NCBI GenBank assembly: GCA_040387755.1
Contig: JAZKDB010000002.1
Location: 1,550,001-1,614,000, forward strand
Reading direction: 5' to 3'
Origin: Rurimicrobium sp040387755
GTDB lineage: Bacteria; Bacteroidota; Bacteroidia; Chitinophagales; Chitinophagaceae
Length of the DNA stretch: 64,000 nt
The position numbers and the translations under genes were made by a program. The notes under the pieces were generated by a model. That model was not told the DNA's origin. It was given only the letters and a program-made list of their open reading frames with translations, and did no database searches. How positions within the stretch are numbered: the first letter of the stretch is position 1; every line of letters begins with the position of its first letter. Shown here in pieces: positions 26,931 to 35,272 of this stretch.

Positions 26931-27488
26931 TCAGAGCTTATCTAAAGCTAAATTTAATTTTAGAACATTTATCCTAATTGGGCCAAACAATCCCAACAAT
27001 GGTTTTTCTGTTTGTTCCGCCACAAGTTTAATAATCGCAGTTTCTCTCATATGGCGGGTTTGCGCAATTCGCTTAACCTGGATTTTTGCCGCCTCAACAG
27101 ATATGTGCGGATCTAAACCACTACCACTTGCTGTTACTAGATCGACTGGTATCGCGTCCTTCTTCACGTCAGGATTGTGTGCCAGAAAAGTATCAATTCT
27201 TGCTTGAACTGTAGCAAGGTACTCAGGATTGTTCGGCCCTTTGTTACTACCTCCGGAACCTGCCGCATTATAAGCGACAGCGGAGGGTCTTGAATAAAAA
27301 TATTTATCTTCTGTGAAGGATTGTCCGATATTGCTGTAAAAGGTCTTACCATTATGCGATAATTGCAAACCTCTTCCCTTATCAGGTGCCATCTGTGCGA
27401 ACCCCAAAATAATAAGTGTGTACATACCAACACAAAGAAGTACAGTAATAAAAGTGAGTCTTAATGCGATTAAAATATTTGCTTTCAT
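26931..27488 (-). CDS. kdpC: Potassium-transporting ATPase subunit C
   Basis: The 185-residue protein has one N-terminal TM helix (about 8-32) and the conserved KdpC ectodomain: FYSRPSAVAYNAAGSGGSN, DLVTASGSGLDPHISVEAA and VNVLKLNLALD-like end. KdpC stabilises the pump and raises its affinity for potassium. It lies 9 bp after kdpB. Confidence 0.97.
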   Translation of the reverse strand: MKANILIALRLTFITVLLCVGMYTLIILGFAQMAPDKGRGLQLSHNGKTFYSNIGQSFTEDKYFYSRPSAVAYNAAGSGGSNKGPNNPEYLATVQARIDTFLAHNPDVKKDAIPVDLVTASGSGLDPHISVEAAKIQVKRIAQTRHMRETAIIKLVAEQTEKPLLGLFGPIRINVLKLNLALDKL

Positions 27489-27497
27489 CTTGTGTAT

Positions 27498-29537
27498 TTA
27501 TATAAAAATTGAGACAATCAGGTCGATTAATTTAATACCAATAAATGGAACAATTACACCGCCTAATCCATAAATAAATAAGTTTCTTCGTAATAATGCG
27601 CTGGCACCAATAGGCTTATAGGCAACCCCTTTCAACGCCAGAGGTATGAGCAGTGGAATAATAATGGCATTAAAAATCACAGCTGATAGAATGGCGCTTT
27701 CCGGGCTGGATAAATGCATCACATTAAGCGCCTGCAATGATGGTATAGCCACGATAAACAAGGCAGGAATAATGGCAAAATATTTTGCAACATCATTGGC
27801 AATACTAAAAGTGGTGAGCGTCCCTCTTGTCATTAGCAACTGCTTGCCTATTTCTACCACCTCAATTAATTTTGTAGGGTCATTATCCAGGTCAACCATA
27901 TTGCCAGCCTCCTTTGCAGCTTGTGTTCCGCTATTCATTGCTACGCCTACATCAGCCTGAGCCAGTGCAGGTGCATCATTTGTACCATCACCCATCATTG
28001 CCACTAAGCGACCTTCGCTCTGTTCTTTTTTGATATAGTTCATTTTATCCTCAGGCTTTGCCTCAGCGATAAAATCATCAACACCGGCCTTTTCTGCAAT
28101 GAACTTTGCTGTTAAAGGGTTATCACCCGTAACCATTACTGTTTTAATACCCATTTTTCTAAGGCGCTCAAAGCGCTCCTTTATAGCAGGTTTGATGATA
28201 TCCTGTAATTCAATAACTCCAATTACTTCTTCATTTTCAGAAACGACCAATGGAGTACCACCTTTGCTTGAGATCATCTTCACCTGATCGGCTATGTAAA
28301 GCGGGAAAATATTTCCCTTCTTTGCTACAATATTTCTAATAGCATCTGCAGCCCCTTTTCTTATACTGATACCTTCAAAATCCACACCCGAGCTTCTGGT
28401 TTCAGCAGTGAATTTTATAAATCTTGGGTCTGACATTTTATAGCTCAGAGGATTAATACCAGCCAGTTCAATAATAGACTTACCTTCTGGTGTTTCATCT
28501 CTCATAGAACTTAATACTGCACATTTCTTGAAATGGCTTTCTTCAACACCAATAGACGGATAAAAGTGTGTCGCTTTACGATTACCAATCGTAATTGTTC
28601 CGGTTTTATCCAGCAACAAAACATCAATATCACCTGCAGTTTCAACAGCTTTACCACTTTTGGTAATCACATTTGCTCTTAATGCCCTATCCATACCGGC
28701 AATGCCGATAGCAGACAACAATCCACCGATTGTGGTAGGAATCAGGCAAACAAACAGAGAGATAAATGCGGCTATTGTAATGGGTGCATTGGCATAATCG
28801 GCCAAAGGCTTGAGCGTTATTGTAACGATGATAAATACCAAAGTAAATCCTGCCAATAATATAGTCAATGCAATTTCATTGGGCGTTTTCTGACGGCTTG
28901 CTCCTTCTACCAGTGCAATCATTTTATCTAAAAAACTTTCTCCTGGCTCTGTACTCACTTTTACTTTTATTTTATCGGAAAGGACTTTTGTACCACCTGT
29001 CACTGAGCTTTTGTCGCCACCGGACTCTCTTATTACCGGAGCGCTTTCACCTGTAATAGCACTTTCATCTATAGTAGCTAGCCCCTCAATAATCTCACCA
29101 TCAGTTGGGATAATGTCTCCAGCCTCACAAATAAAAACATCGCCTTTTTTCAACTGGGAGGAAGAGACTATTTTCATCTCTCCCATATATACTTCTCCAA
29201 TTGTTTGAATCAGTTTTGCAGGTGTGTCTTCCCTTGTTTTTCTTAAACTGTCTGCCTGCGCCTTTCCTCTTGCTTCTGCTATTGCCTCTGCAAAATTGGC
29301 AAAAAGCAGTGTCAATAACAGCACAATAAAAATAGTAAAATTATAGCCAAAGCTTCCTTGCGCCTGTTCTCCCGTTAGTATCCAAATACAAACAAAAAAC
29401 ATAATTGCTGTCCCTATTTCCACCGTGAACATTATGGGATTCCGAAACATCAATTTAGGATTGAGCTTAACAAAGGATTGCCTCAAAGCCTGTTGTATTA
29501 AATCTCTTTGAAACAATGTAGTATTATTCGATTTCAT
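27498..29537 (-). CDS. kdpB: Potassium-transporting P-type ATPase subunit B
   Basis: The 679-residue P-type ATPase has all catalytic landmarks: TGESAPV in the actuator domain, the phosphorylated Asp in LLLDKTGTIT, the nucleotide-binding KGAADAI, and the hinge VTGDNPLTA and MMGDGTNDAPALAQADVGVAM. It powers KdpA-mediated potassium uptake at very low external potassium. Length is normal. It lies 35 bp after kdpA. Confidence 0.98.
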   Translation of the reverse strand: MKSNNTTLFQRDLIQQALRQSFVKLNPKLMFRNPIMFTVEIGTAIMFFVCIWILTGEQAQGSFGYNFTIFIVLLLTLLFANFAEAIAEARGKAQADSLRKTREDTPAKLIQTIGEVYMGEMKIVSSSQLKKGDVFICEAGDIIPTDGEIIEGLATIDESAITGESAPVIRESGGDKSSVTGGTKVLSDKIKVKVSTEPGESFLDKMIALVEGASRQKTPNEIALTILLAGFTLVFIIVTITLKPLADYANAPITIAAFISLFVCLIPTTIGGLLSAIGIAGMDRALRANVITKSGKAVETAGDIDVLLLDKTGTITIGNRKATHFYPSIGVEESHFKKCAVLSSMRDETPEGKSIIELAGINPLSYKMSDPRFIKFTAETRSSGVDFEGISIRKGAADAIRNIVAKKGNIFPLYIADQVKMISSKGGTPLVVSENEEVIGVIELQDIIKPAIKERFERLRKMGIKTVMVTGDNPLTAKFIAEKAGVDDFIAEAKPEDKMNYIKKEQSEGRLVAMMGDGTNDAPALAQADVGVAMNSGTQAAKEAGNMVDLDNDPTKLIEVVEIGKQLLMTRGTLTTFSIANDVAKYFAIIPALFIVAIPSLQALNVMHLSSPESAILSAVIFNAIIIPLLIPLALKGVAYKPIGASALLRRNLFIYGLGGVIVPFIGIKLIDLIVSIFI

Positions 29538-29572
29538 GATTAAAATGTCTTGATTGAAAAATGTGGAAATGA

Positions 29573-31258
29573 TCAGAAAGAAAAATAGTCTGCAATAGGG
29601 CCAAGTGTAAGGGCCGGAAAAAATGACAACGCTGCAACCAATGCAATAACAGCAAACACCATCAATCCAAAAGTGCCGGTATCCGTCTTTAATGTTCCAC
29701 TTCCCTCAGGAATATACTTTTTTGAAGCCAGAGAACCAGCTATGGCCACAGGGCCTATGATGGGTAAAAATCTGGAGAGAATTAAAACTATAGCTGTAGA
29801 GATGTTCCACCAGGGTGTGTTGTCGCCAAGACCTTCAAAACCACTGCCATTATTGGCTGCAGAAGAGGTAAACTCATAAAGCATTTCTGATAAACCGTGC
29901 GCTCCAGGATTGTTTAATGTGCTTGCAGTCAAATTAGGCAAAGCAGCAGAAAGCGATGTTCCTATCAGTATCAAAAACGGATGAAGCAATGCAATAATCA
30001 TGGCAATTTTCATTTCCCGCGCCTCAATTTTTTTACCCATAAACTCTGGTGTTCTGCCCACCATTAATCCGCTGATAAACACAGCAAGAATAATGAATAC
30101 AAAAAAATTAAGTATCCCTACACCACAACCGCCATAGAAACAATTGGTCATCATGGCCAGCATCTGATTCATTCCAGAAAGGGGCATATAACTATCATGC
30201 ATGGAATTGACAGAACCTGTTGAAATAACCGTCGTAGCAATGCTCCAGAATGCAGATGCGGCTGAACCAAAGCGAACTTCTTTCCCTTCCATCGCACCCA
30301 GAGAATTATCAATTCCCATCTTAAGTAACTGCGGATTCCCATTCATTTCAATCAAGACAGTTGGAATAACCAGTGCAAGAAAACCAATAGTCATCACGCC
30401 AAAAATCATCCAGGCTAATTTTCTCTTTTTAAGAAAATACCCTAAAGCAAAAACCATCGCAAAAGGAATCAGTAACTGGCTGACCATCTCTACCATATTG
30501 GTGAGATAATTTGGATTTTCTAGCGGATGGGCAGAATTGGCTCCGAAAAAACCTCCCCCATTAGTACCCAGATGTTTAATAGGAATAAATGCTGCAACGG
30601 GTCCGGTAGAAACCTGAGTAGTGTCGCCTTGTAGCGAAACCATCCTGCTTTTGCCTTCAAAAGTCATTGGCATACCATTCGCCAAAAAAATGATGGCAAT
30701 AATGATTGAAATGGGCAATAATATTCTTGTGATTGATTTGACAAAAGAGTTGTAATAATTACCAAGTGTATTAAATGACCCCTTCCTCAATGCAAAGAAT
30801 ATCGTCACTGCTGCGGCCATTCCTATCGCTGCTGTTACAAACTGAAGAAACATCAGATACAATTGCCCAAGATAACTTAAGCCTGATTCGCCGGAATAGT
30901 GTTGCAAATTACAGTTTACCAAAAAGGAGATAACCGTATTGAAGGCAAGATGTGCTGATTGGCTTGGATTGCTATCCGGATTTAAGGGCAACCATCCCTG
31001 GTTCATTAAGACAAACATTCCCAATAAAAACCATACCAGATTTATTGTCAATAATGCAAACATTTGCTGCTGCCAGCTTTGTTCTTTAGAATTGTCAATG
31101 CCACTTACTTTAAAAATAATGCGGTCAATAGGATTTAGTAGTTTGTCTAAAAAGACTGGTTCATTATTGTACACCTTAGCCATATATTTTCCTAAAGGAA
31201 TAGCTAACAGAAGCGAAATAACAAACATCACTAATGGGCCAAATAATTCTGTGGTCAT
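29573..31258 (-). CDS. kdpA: Potassium-transporting ATPase subunit A
   Basis: The ATG at 31258 is used; a TTG one codon upstream is in frame. The 561-residue membrane channel subunit has ten TM helices and the four selectivity-filter regions of the SKT superfamily (for example NTVISFLVNCNLQHYSG, LGTNGGGFFGANSAHP, TTVISTGSVNSMHDSY, EFTSSAANNGSGFEGLG). It binds and translocates potassium together with KdpB. It begins 4 bp after the stop of kdpF. Confidence 0.98.
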   Translation of the reverse strand: MTTELFGPLVMFVISLLLAIPLGKYMAKVYNNEPVFLDKLLNPIDRIIFKVSGIDNSKEQSWQQQMFALLTINLVWFLLGMFVLMNQGWLPLNPDSNPSQSAHLAFNTVISFLVNCNLQHYSGESGLSYLGQLYLMFLQFVTAAIGMAAAVTIFFALRKGSFNTLGNYYNSFVKSITRILLPISIIIAIIFLANGMPMTFEGKSRMVSLQGDTTQVSTGPVAAFIPIKHLGTNGGGFFGANSAHPLENPNYLTNMVEMVSQLLIPFAMVFALGYFLKKRKLAWMIFGVMTIGFLALVIPTVLIEMNGNPQLLKMGIDNSLGAMEGKEVRFGSAASAFWSIATTVISTGSVNSMHDSYMPLSGMNQMLAMMTNCFYGGCGVGILNFFVFIILAVFISGLMVGRTPEFMGKKIEAREMKIAMIIALLHPFLILIGTSLSAALPNLTASTLNNPGAHGLSEMLYEFTSSAANNGSGFEGLGDNTPWWNISTAIVLILSRFLPIIGPVAIAGSLASKKYIPEGSGTLKTDTGTFGLMVFAVIALVAALSFFPALTLGPIADYFSF

Positions 31259-31262
31259 CAAA

Positions 31263-31340
31263 TTAAAATTTTTCGGGTTTTAGCAATACATAGCTGATAT
31301 AGCCAAACATTGCGATAGAAATAATGAATAATAACGTCAT
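31263..31340 (-). CDS. kdpF: KdpF-like 25-residue membrane peptide
   Basis: The frame reads MTLLFIISIAMFGYISYVLL followed by KPEKF: one TM helix and the typical KdpF ending LLKPEKF. KdpF stabilises the KdpABC complex in the inner membrane. It lies 4 bp before kdpA and 11 bp after the preceding micro-gene. The short length is normal for the family (29 residues in E. coli). Confidence 0.9.
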   Translation of the reverse strand: MTLLFIISIAMFGYISYVLLKPEKF

Positions 31341-31351
31341 TTTTTTGAGGT

Positions 31352-31435
31352 TTATATCTTTTCGAAGAAGCGTATAGATTTATACAGCAATGCAAACAGG
31401 ACTAAGCCTGAAATAATAAGAATGGGAGTGAGCAT
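31352..31435 (-). CDS. 27-residue predicted membrane peptide upstream of kdpF
   Basis: The frame reads MLTPILIISGLVLFALLYKS then IRFFEKI and ends in TAA. It is one TM helix (3-18) with a basic, aromatic tail. Its first residues look like those of KdpF, but it lacks the LLKPEKF ending. Close packing with kdpF (11 bp) and the upstream micro-gene (6 bp) argues that it is translated. It may be a second small subunit of the pump or a KdpF duplicate. Confidence 0.6.
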   Translation of the reverse strand: MLTPILIISGLVLFALLYKSIRFFEKI

Positions 31436-31441
31436 AAATTT

Positions 31442-31534
31442 TTAATTAGTGATTATTCTGAACAGGATACCGAAAACGGCAATCGAGCCATAAAATGTAG
31501 CTATCAGATGCCATGTTTTTAATTTGCCTTTCAT
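31442..31534 (-). CDS. 30-residue predicted membrane peptide of the kdp operon
   Basis: The ATG at 31534 opens MKGKLKTWHLIATFYGSIAV and continues to FGILFRIITN. It has a basic N-terminus and one TM helix (about 8-27). It lies 16 bp after the 94-residue gene and 6 bp before the next micro-gene. I do not recognise the family. Its place suggests a part of the potassium pump or its control. Confidence 0.55.
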   Translation of the reverse strand: MKGKLKTWHLIATFYGSIAVFGILFRIITN

Positions 31535-31550
31535 AACAATAGTGTTTCTA

Positions 31551-31835
31551 CTAAGTTCCGGAACAATAAACCTGACTGTAATACTCCTTCTGTAAGGATT
31601 GAGGAAAGTATGTCCTGATTTTGAAATGATGCAACTCCATAAAACTTGATATTGAGTAAACAAACACATTAGAAACAGCGCATTTCATTTCGGCAGATCC
31701 TCTGCTTAATAAATCTTCTGCTATGGTGAAGCATCGTTTCGCTCTTGCTGTATTTCCGGAAAGCAAAAATTTCTCGGTAATATTTACCAGTCGTCGCATT
31801 TTCCTAAAAGTATTCTGGTTTGATTTGTCTTTCAT
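31551..31835 (-). CDS. Small conserved-looking protein, first gene of the kdp operon
   Basis: The 94-residue soluble protein is basic at the start and contains NITEKFLLSGNTARAKRCF, then SAEMKCAVSNVFVYSISSFM and PQSLQKEYYSQV. It has two predicted helical hairpins and no TM or signal peptide. It is the first frame after the sigma-54-type promoter (leader about 20 nt), so it is very likely real. I recall similar small proteins in front of kdp genes of other Bacteroidota but cannot verify it. Function unknown. Confidence 0.75.
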   Translation of the reverse strand: MKDKSNQNTFRKMRRLVNITEKFLLSGNTARAKRCFTIAEDLLSRGSAEMKCAVSNVFVYSISSFMELHHFKIRTYFPQSLQKEYYSQVYCSGT

Positions 31836-31867
31836 TTTGAAAGCATTGTTGATTTGCCATAACTATT

Positions 31868-31882
31868 GCAATTGGCGTTCCG
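31868..31882 (-). promoter_or_regulatory. Sigma-54-type promoter of the kdp operon
   Basis: The minus strand reads CGGAACGCCAATTGC, which has the invariant GG-N10-GC spacing of -24/-12 elements and TTGC at -12. The expected start at about 31856 lies 21 nt before the first gene. The gene before it encodes a sigma-54 activator. Confidence 0.7.
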
Positions 31883-31950
31883 TAACATCCAGTATTAGCT
31901 GAAATGCTTTGCAGGTAACTATCTCAGGAAATTAATCAAAAACAATGCAT

Positions 31951-31977
31951 AAAAAAACCCTTTCAAAATGAAAGGGT
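31951..31977 (-). terminator. Terminator between the sigma-54 regulator and the kdp operon
   Basis: Arms ACCCTTTCA and TGAAAGGGT (31957-31977) around an AAA loop are followed on the minus strand by a T7 run. It ends the regulator transcript, so the kdp operon relies on its own promoter. Confidence 0.85.
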
Positions 31978-31999
31978 AATACTATCGTTTTGATAGGGG

Positions 32000-33289
32000 T
32001 CAGGATATTTTGTAATCGTCCAGTTTCCGGTACAAAGTAGTCAGGGCGATATTCAGCAACCTTGCGGCCTCTGTTTTATTTCCATTGGTGTAATTCAGTA
32101 CTTTTTGAATGTGTATTTTTTCGGCACTGGCAAGATCAAATGCAGAAAGCTGCCCTTTTTTAGATAAGCTTGTACCATTAATTGATAAATGCTGGAACTC
32201 AAGAGGTAAATCCGTAATACCAATCACTTCATTGTCTGAAAGAATAACACTTCTTTCAATCACATTTTTAAGCTCTCTGATATTTCCATTCCAGGCATGC
32301 TGTTTCAGCGCTTCAATACTTTCATCAGAAATGCTTTTGGTTCTTTTGTTTGTTTTTGAAGCAAAGAGCCTGATGAAATGATTAGTCAATAATTCTATAT
32401 CAACGATTCGTTCCCTTAATGGTGGTAATTCGATTTGAAAAGCAGAAATTCTATAGAACAAATCCTGCCTGAAATGGCCTGCGTCAATCTCTTTTTGCAA
32501 GTCCCGATTTGTAGCAGCAATAATGCGCACATTTACTTTTGTAGGTCTTGTTTCTCCAATCTTAATAAACTCTCCTGACTCAATTACCCTGAGTAATTTG
32601 GCCTGCAAATCCAATGCCATCTCACCAATTTCATCTAAAAAAATGGTGCCATTATTGGCTTCTTCAAACAAACCTTTCTGATCTTTTAATGCACCGGTAA
32701 ACGCTCCTGCTCTATGACCAAACATTTCGCTTTCCAAAAGATCTTTCCCAAAAGCTGAACAATTAATTGCCACCAAATTGGCCTTATTCCTTTTGCTCTC
32801 CAGATGAATAGCCTGCGTAAACACTTCTTTTCCTGTCCCTGTTTCACCTGTCAACAATACAGTTGTATCGGTTGGGGCCACCCTTTTGGCCAATCCTATA
32901 GCTTGTTGCAGGGATTTTGACTTGCCTAAGATTGTATCAAAGGAATACTTCTTTCCGATTTGATTTTCCAGATGAAAAATTCTCTTTGCCAACTCTGCTT
33001 TTTCTATAGCACGTAACAAGAGGGGAATAATTTTATTATTGTCATCTCCCTTTGTGATATAATCGAAAGCACCATTTTTAATAGCCTGCACACCATCTGC
33101 AATATTCCCATAAGCAGTCAGTACTATAATTTCAATAAAAGGATATTTTTCTTTGATTAAAGAAGTAAACTGAACCCCATTGCCATCAGGTAATTTACCG
33201 TCACATATCACCACATCTACCTCAGTTTTTTCCAGCTTCTTTAGTGCTGATGCACAGTCTTTTGCTTCCAAAACATTAAATCCTTCCAA
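32000..33289 (-). CDS. Sigma-54-dependent response regulator of the kdp cluster, N-terminus interrupted by a stop codon
   Basis: The open part (429 residues, from a TTG at 33289) has most of a receiver domain (acceptor Asp in VVICDGKLPDGNG, VLTAYG, YITKGDD), an AAA+ domain with Walker A GETGTGKEV, GAFTGA and Walker B IFLDEIGE, and a Fis-type HTH (NKTEAARLLNIALTTLYRK). The same frame continues upstream as KNILIIDDEEKLRS, a perfect receiver start, but a TAA at 33308-33310 separates it. Without those 15 residues the acidic pocket is lost. Either the gene is disrupted, or the base is an assembly error, or a downstream start gives an unphosphorylatable activator. It replaces the OmpR-type KdpE usually found with Kdp. 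Confidence 0.85.
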   Translation of the reverse strand: MEGFNVLEAKDCASALKKLEKTEVDVVICDGKLPDGNGVQFTSLIKEKYPFIEIIVLTAYGNIADGVQAIKNGAFDYITKGDDNNKIIPLLLRAIEKAELAKRIFHLENQIGKKYSFDTILGKSKSLQQAIGLAKRVAPTDTTVLLTGETGTGKEVFTQAIHLESKRNKANLVAINCSAFGKDLLESEMFGHRAGAFTGALKDQKGLFEEANNGTIFLDEIGEMALDLQAKLLRVIESGEFIKIGETRPTKVNVRIIAATNRDLQKEIDAGHFRQDLFYRISAFQIELPPLRERIVDIELLTNHFIRLFASKTNKRTKSISDESIEALKQHAWNGNIRELKNVIERSVILSDNEVIGITDLPLEFQHLSINGTSLSKKGQLSAFDLASAEKIHIQKVLNYTNGNKTEAARLLNIALTTLYRKLDDYKIS

Positions 33290-33355
33290 GCTTATAATAC
33301 GTGCCAGTTAGCTCCTCAGCTTTTCTTCGTCGTCAATTATCAGTATATTTTTCAA
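33290..33355 (-). pseudogene. Missing N-terminus of the sigma-54 regulator, ending in an in-frame TAA
   Basis: Minus-strand codons from the TTG at 33355 give LKNILIIDDEEKLRS, then TAA (33310-33308), then LARIIS running into the open frame at 33289. In relatives this point is a Leu (KLRxLLARII), so a single change TTA to TAA explains it. No ATG start is visible just upstream; TTG codons at 33355 and 33358 are the only candidates. Confidence 0.75.
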
Positions 33356-34182
33356 CAAGATAAAATTTGATGCAAAAGTACACAGCTTCTGCCCTTAACC
33401 GTAAAAACTTTGTGAATCTCTCGAGATTACTTCGTCAGATACTTCACCAAAGCTCAAATTGTTTCTAAATAAAAAATGGTTTACAAGAGATTATCTTATA
33501 AACCATTGATAGCGGATGTTAACATTACACGGTAATTTCTTGTATTGACGAGATTTTTAGAACCATTCTTACAACAAGAAGTAGTTATTCTGAATTACAA
33601 AAGCAGCTTGCTAAGTCTATCGCTAACAATGATCTGGGTGAAAGAATTATGAACAAGACACCAACCAAATAACTACAGATTCGTTAAACCAATAAAGTAC
33701 TTATATACGCAGATTGTGAGAAATGATTTGTGGTACGACTGGTTTATTTATGACAATAGTAATTAACCAAAATAAAAGGCTTTTCTTCCTGGCATGTACT
33801 AAAAGCGTTAAATCCATATTCCAGAGTTTACTGATTTACTAAAAGGTGTTTTCTATAAGTTCAACGAATTTTAAGTAAAATATAAAATGGCTTACCTAAT
33901 GGTATGTATACCGAAACAACTATGTCAATTTTCCGATTAAAAGACTTTGATATAATTGCAGAGATCAACTCCGGTCGGTGAATGCGTTTTGTGTTCCTTC
34001 TGATATCAAAGATTCGATATTTCAAACTCAAGGATACAAAAATTGGAAAAGTTTAAAGAAATAGATTTTCACCGTTCGTCAAATAGAACATACCGTTACT
34101 CAATTTGTTTCTAATTTCATAGGTGGTGGTTAAAATATTTTATAATTTCAGTTTGCTGTATAAACCAAACAGCATATATATT
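33356..34182. other. Gene-poor region of about 830 bp
   Basis: Only short plus-strand frames without starts are found, such as one ending RNDLWYDWFIYDNSN near 33765 and one ending TVTQFVSNFIGGG near 34130. They read like worn coding remnants but match nothing I know. No repeat, IS end or hairpin was found. Confidence 0.4.
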
Positions 34183-34599
34183 ATGAAACAAATTATTTTA
34201 TCCGTAGGTCTTATTCTTTCAGCTTTTGCTTCCAAGGCGCAATGCCCTGGACTTTATTTGAGCAACACATCCTCTCTTACTTTGCATGGAATTTTTCAAG
34301 CAGGAAACTCAGGTTCACCTTGTGTAAGAATGGGTCCCAGTTATCAACAATTTATTTCAACTAGTTCATATTATAGCGCAAGTACAGCTTCACTTTGGAC
34401 CCCTGTTATTACTACTACACCTGCTTTTATTAATGAAATTAAAGTCATTAGATACGTTGGATCGACTCCTGTCGCTTCTGTCTATCAAACACTATGTTTA
34501 ACGCCAGGGACTTACCCAATCACATTCCCAGGTGTTCCTGTAATCTTTATGGATGTATCTTTATCAGGTTCGGATTTTGTCATCAATTTTCATAACTAA
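34183..34599 (+). CDS. Small secreted protein of unknown function
   Basis: The ATG at 34183 gives a clean signal peptide (MKQIILSVGLILSAFASKAQ); a start at 34123 would add 20 residues before it. The mature part of about 118 residues is Ser/Thr/Gly-rich with predicted beta strands and three Cys (two near 22-48, one near 112). It has no T9SS sorting domain. A strong terminator follows. It stands between two gene-poor stretches. Family not recognised. Confidence 0.75.
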   Translation: MKQIILSVGLILSAFASKAQCPGLYLSNTSSLTLHGIFQAGNSGSPCVRMGPSYQQFISTSSYYSASTASLWTPVITTTPAFINEIKVIRYVGSTPVASVYQTLCLTPGTYPITFPGVPVIFMDVSLSGSDFVINFHN

Positions 34600-34621
34600 T
34601 ATTGAAACCAATCTTGAAAAT

Positions 34622-34651
34622 AAAGCTCCGATTTTGGGGCTTTATTTTTTT
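34622..34651 (+). terminator. Rho-independent terminator after the small secreted protein gene
   Basis: Arms AAAGCTCC and GGGGCTTT (34622-34643, loop GATTTT) are followed by ATTTTTTT. Confidence 0.85.
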
Positions 34652-35118
34652 GAGAAATATTCAAAATAAATGACCAATCATTTACCGTTTCTCAAGGTGT
34701 ATCTCGCGCATCTTTTCCGGAATCTTTAATACCTAATTCGTCACTGGTTATCATTGCATGATTCTGTTCCTTTTAGCATTTATTAAACTAAGAAAGAACT
34801 TGCAGACATTATTTTCGATATAGATGGTAAGTTGGTTCAGCGTGTTTTGTGAATCCAACTTTTTGATAAGGTGGCTCTCCTTTTTGTGTCGGTAATTTTG
34901 AACCCTAATTTTATAATGGTCAAACGACCTTTTGACAGCTTAATGCAACTAAAGGATTTCTCTCTTCACTGATAGAATACCACCAGATTGTATCAAGGCA
35001 ATTATTCAAAAGAAATTTATTGCGGGTTTCACTGCAAGTTTTTGGATAAAGCCGTTTTGGAAAATTGACATAAAATAAAAAACCCTTGAATGTTATAAAC
35101 AGACAAGGGTTTCTTTCG
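34652..35118. other. Gene-poor region of about 470 bp before the tRNA
   Basis: No frame with a start is convincing. On the minus strand a 48-codon frame without a start (about 34930-35070, containing NKFLLNNCLDTIWWYSIS) may be a remnant. No IS ends or integrase are seen although a tRNA lies next to it. Confidence 0.4.
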
Positions 35119-35192
35119 TGGGCCCACTAGGACTTGAACCTAGGACCACCTGATTATGAGTCAGGTGCTCTAACCAACTGAGCTATAGGCCC
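35119..35192 (-). tRNA. tRNA with CAT anticodon (elongator Met or lysidine-type Ile)
   Basis: On the minus strand GGGCCTA at the 5' end pairs with TGGGCCC at the 3' end. D arm AGCTCAGTTGGTTAGAGC, anticodon stem CTGA with loop CTCATAA, and T arm CTAGG-TTCAAGT-CCTAG complete the cloverleaf. The CCA end is not encoded. Anticodon CAT fits elongator tRNA-Met or tRNA-Ile2. The acceptor stem resembles that of Bacteroidota tRNA-Ile (GGGCCTATAGCTCAG), so Ile2 is a real alternative. Confidence 0.95.
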
Positions 35193-35272
35193 TTTTGCCT
35201 TTCAGCAAATTGGATTGCAAATGTAGGAGATTTTACTTAAAAAGATGAATGAAATAGAATTATTTTTGACCA

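Noticed and set aside
33356..34182. A transposase remnant
   Set aside because: Short start-less frames exist but none shows a transposase motif, and no inverted repeats or target duplications were found.
35119..35192. The tRNA as an active integration site
   Set aside because: No integrase gene and no direct repeat of the tRNA 3' end was found within the flanking sequence.
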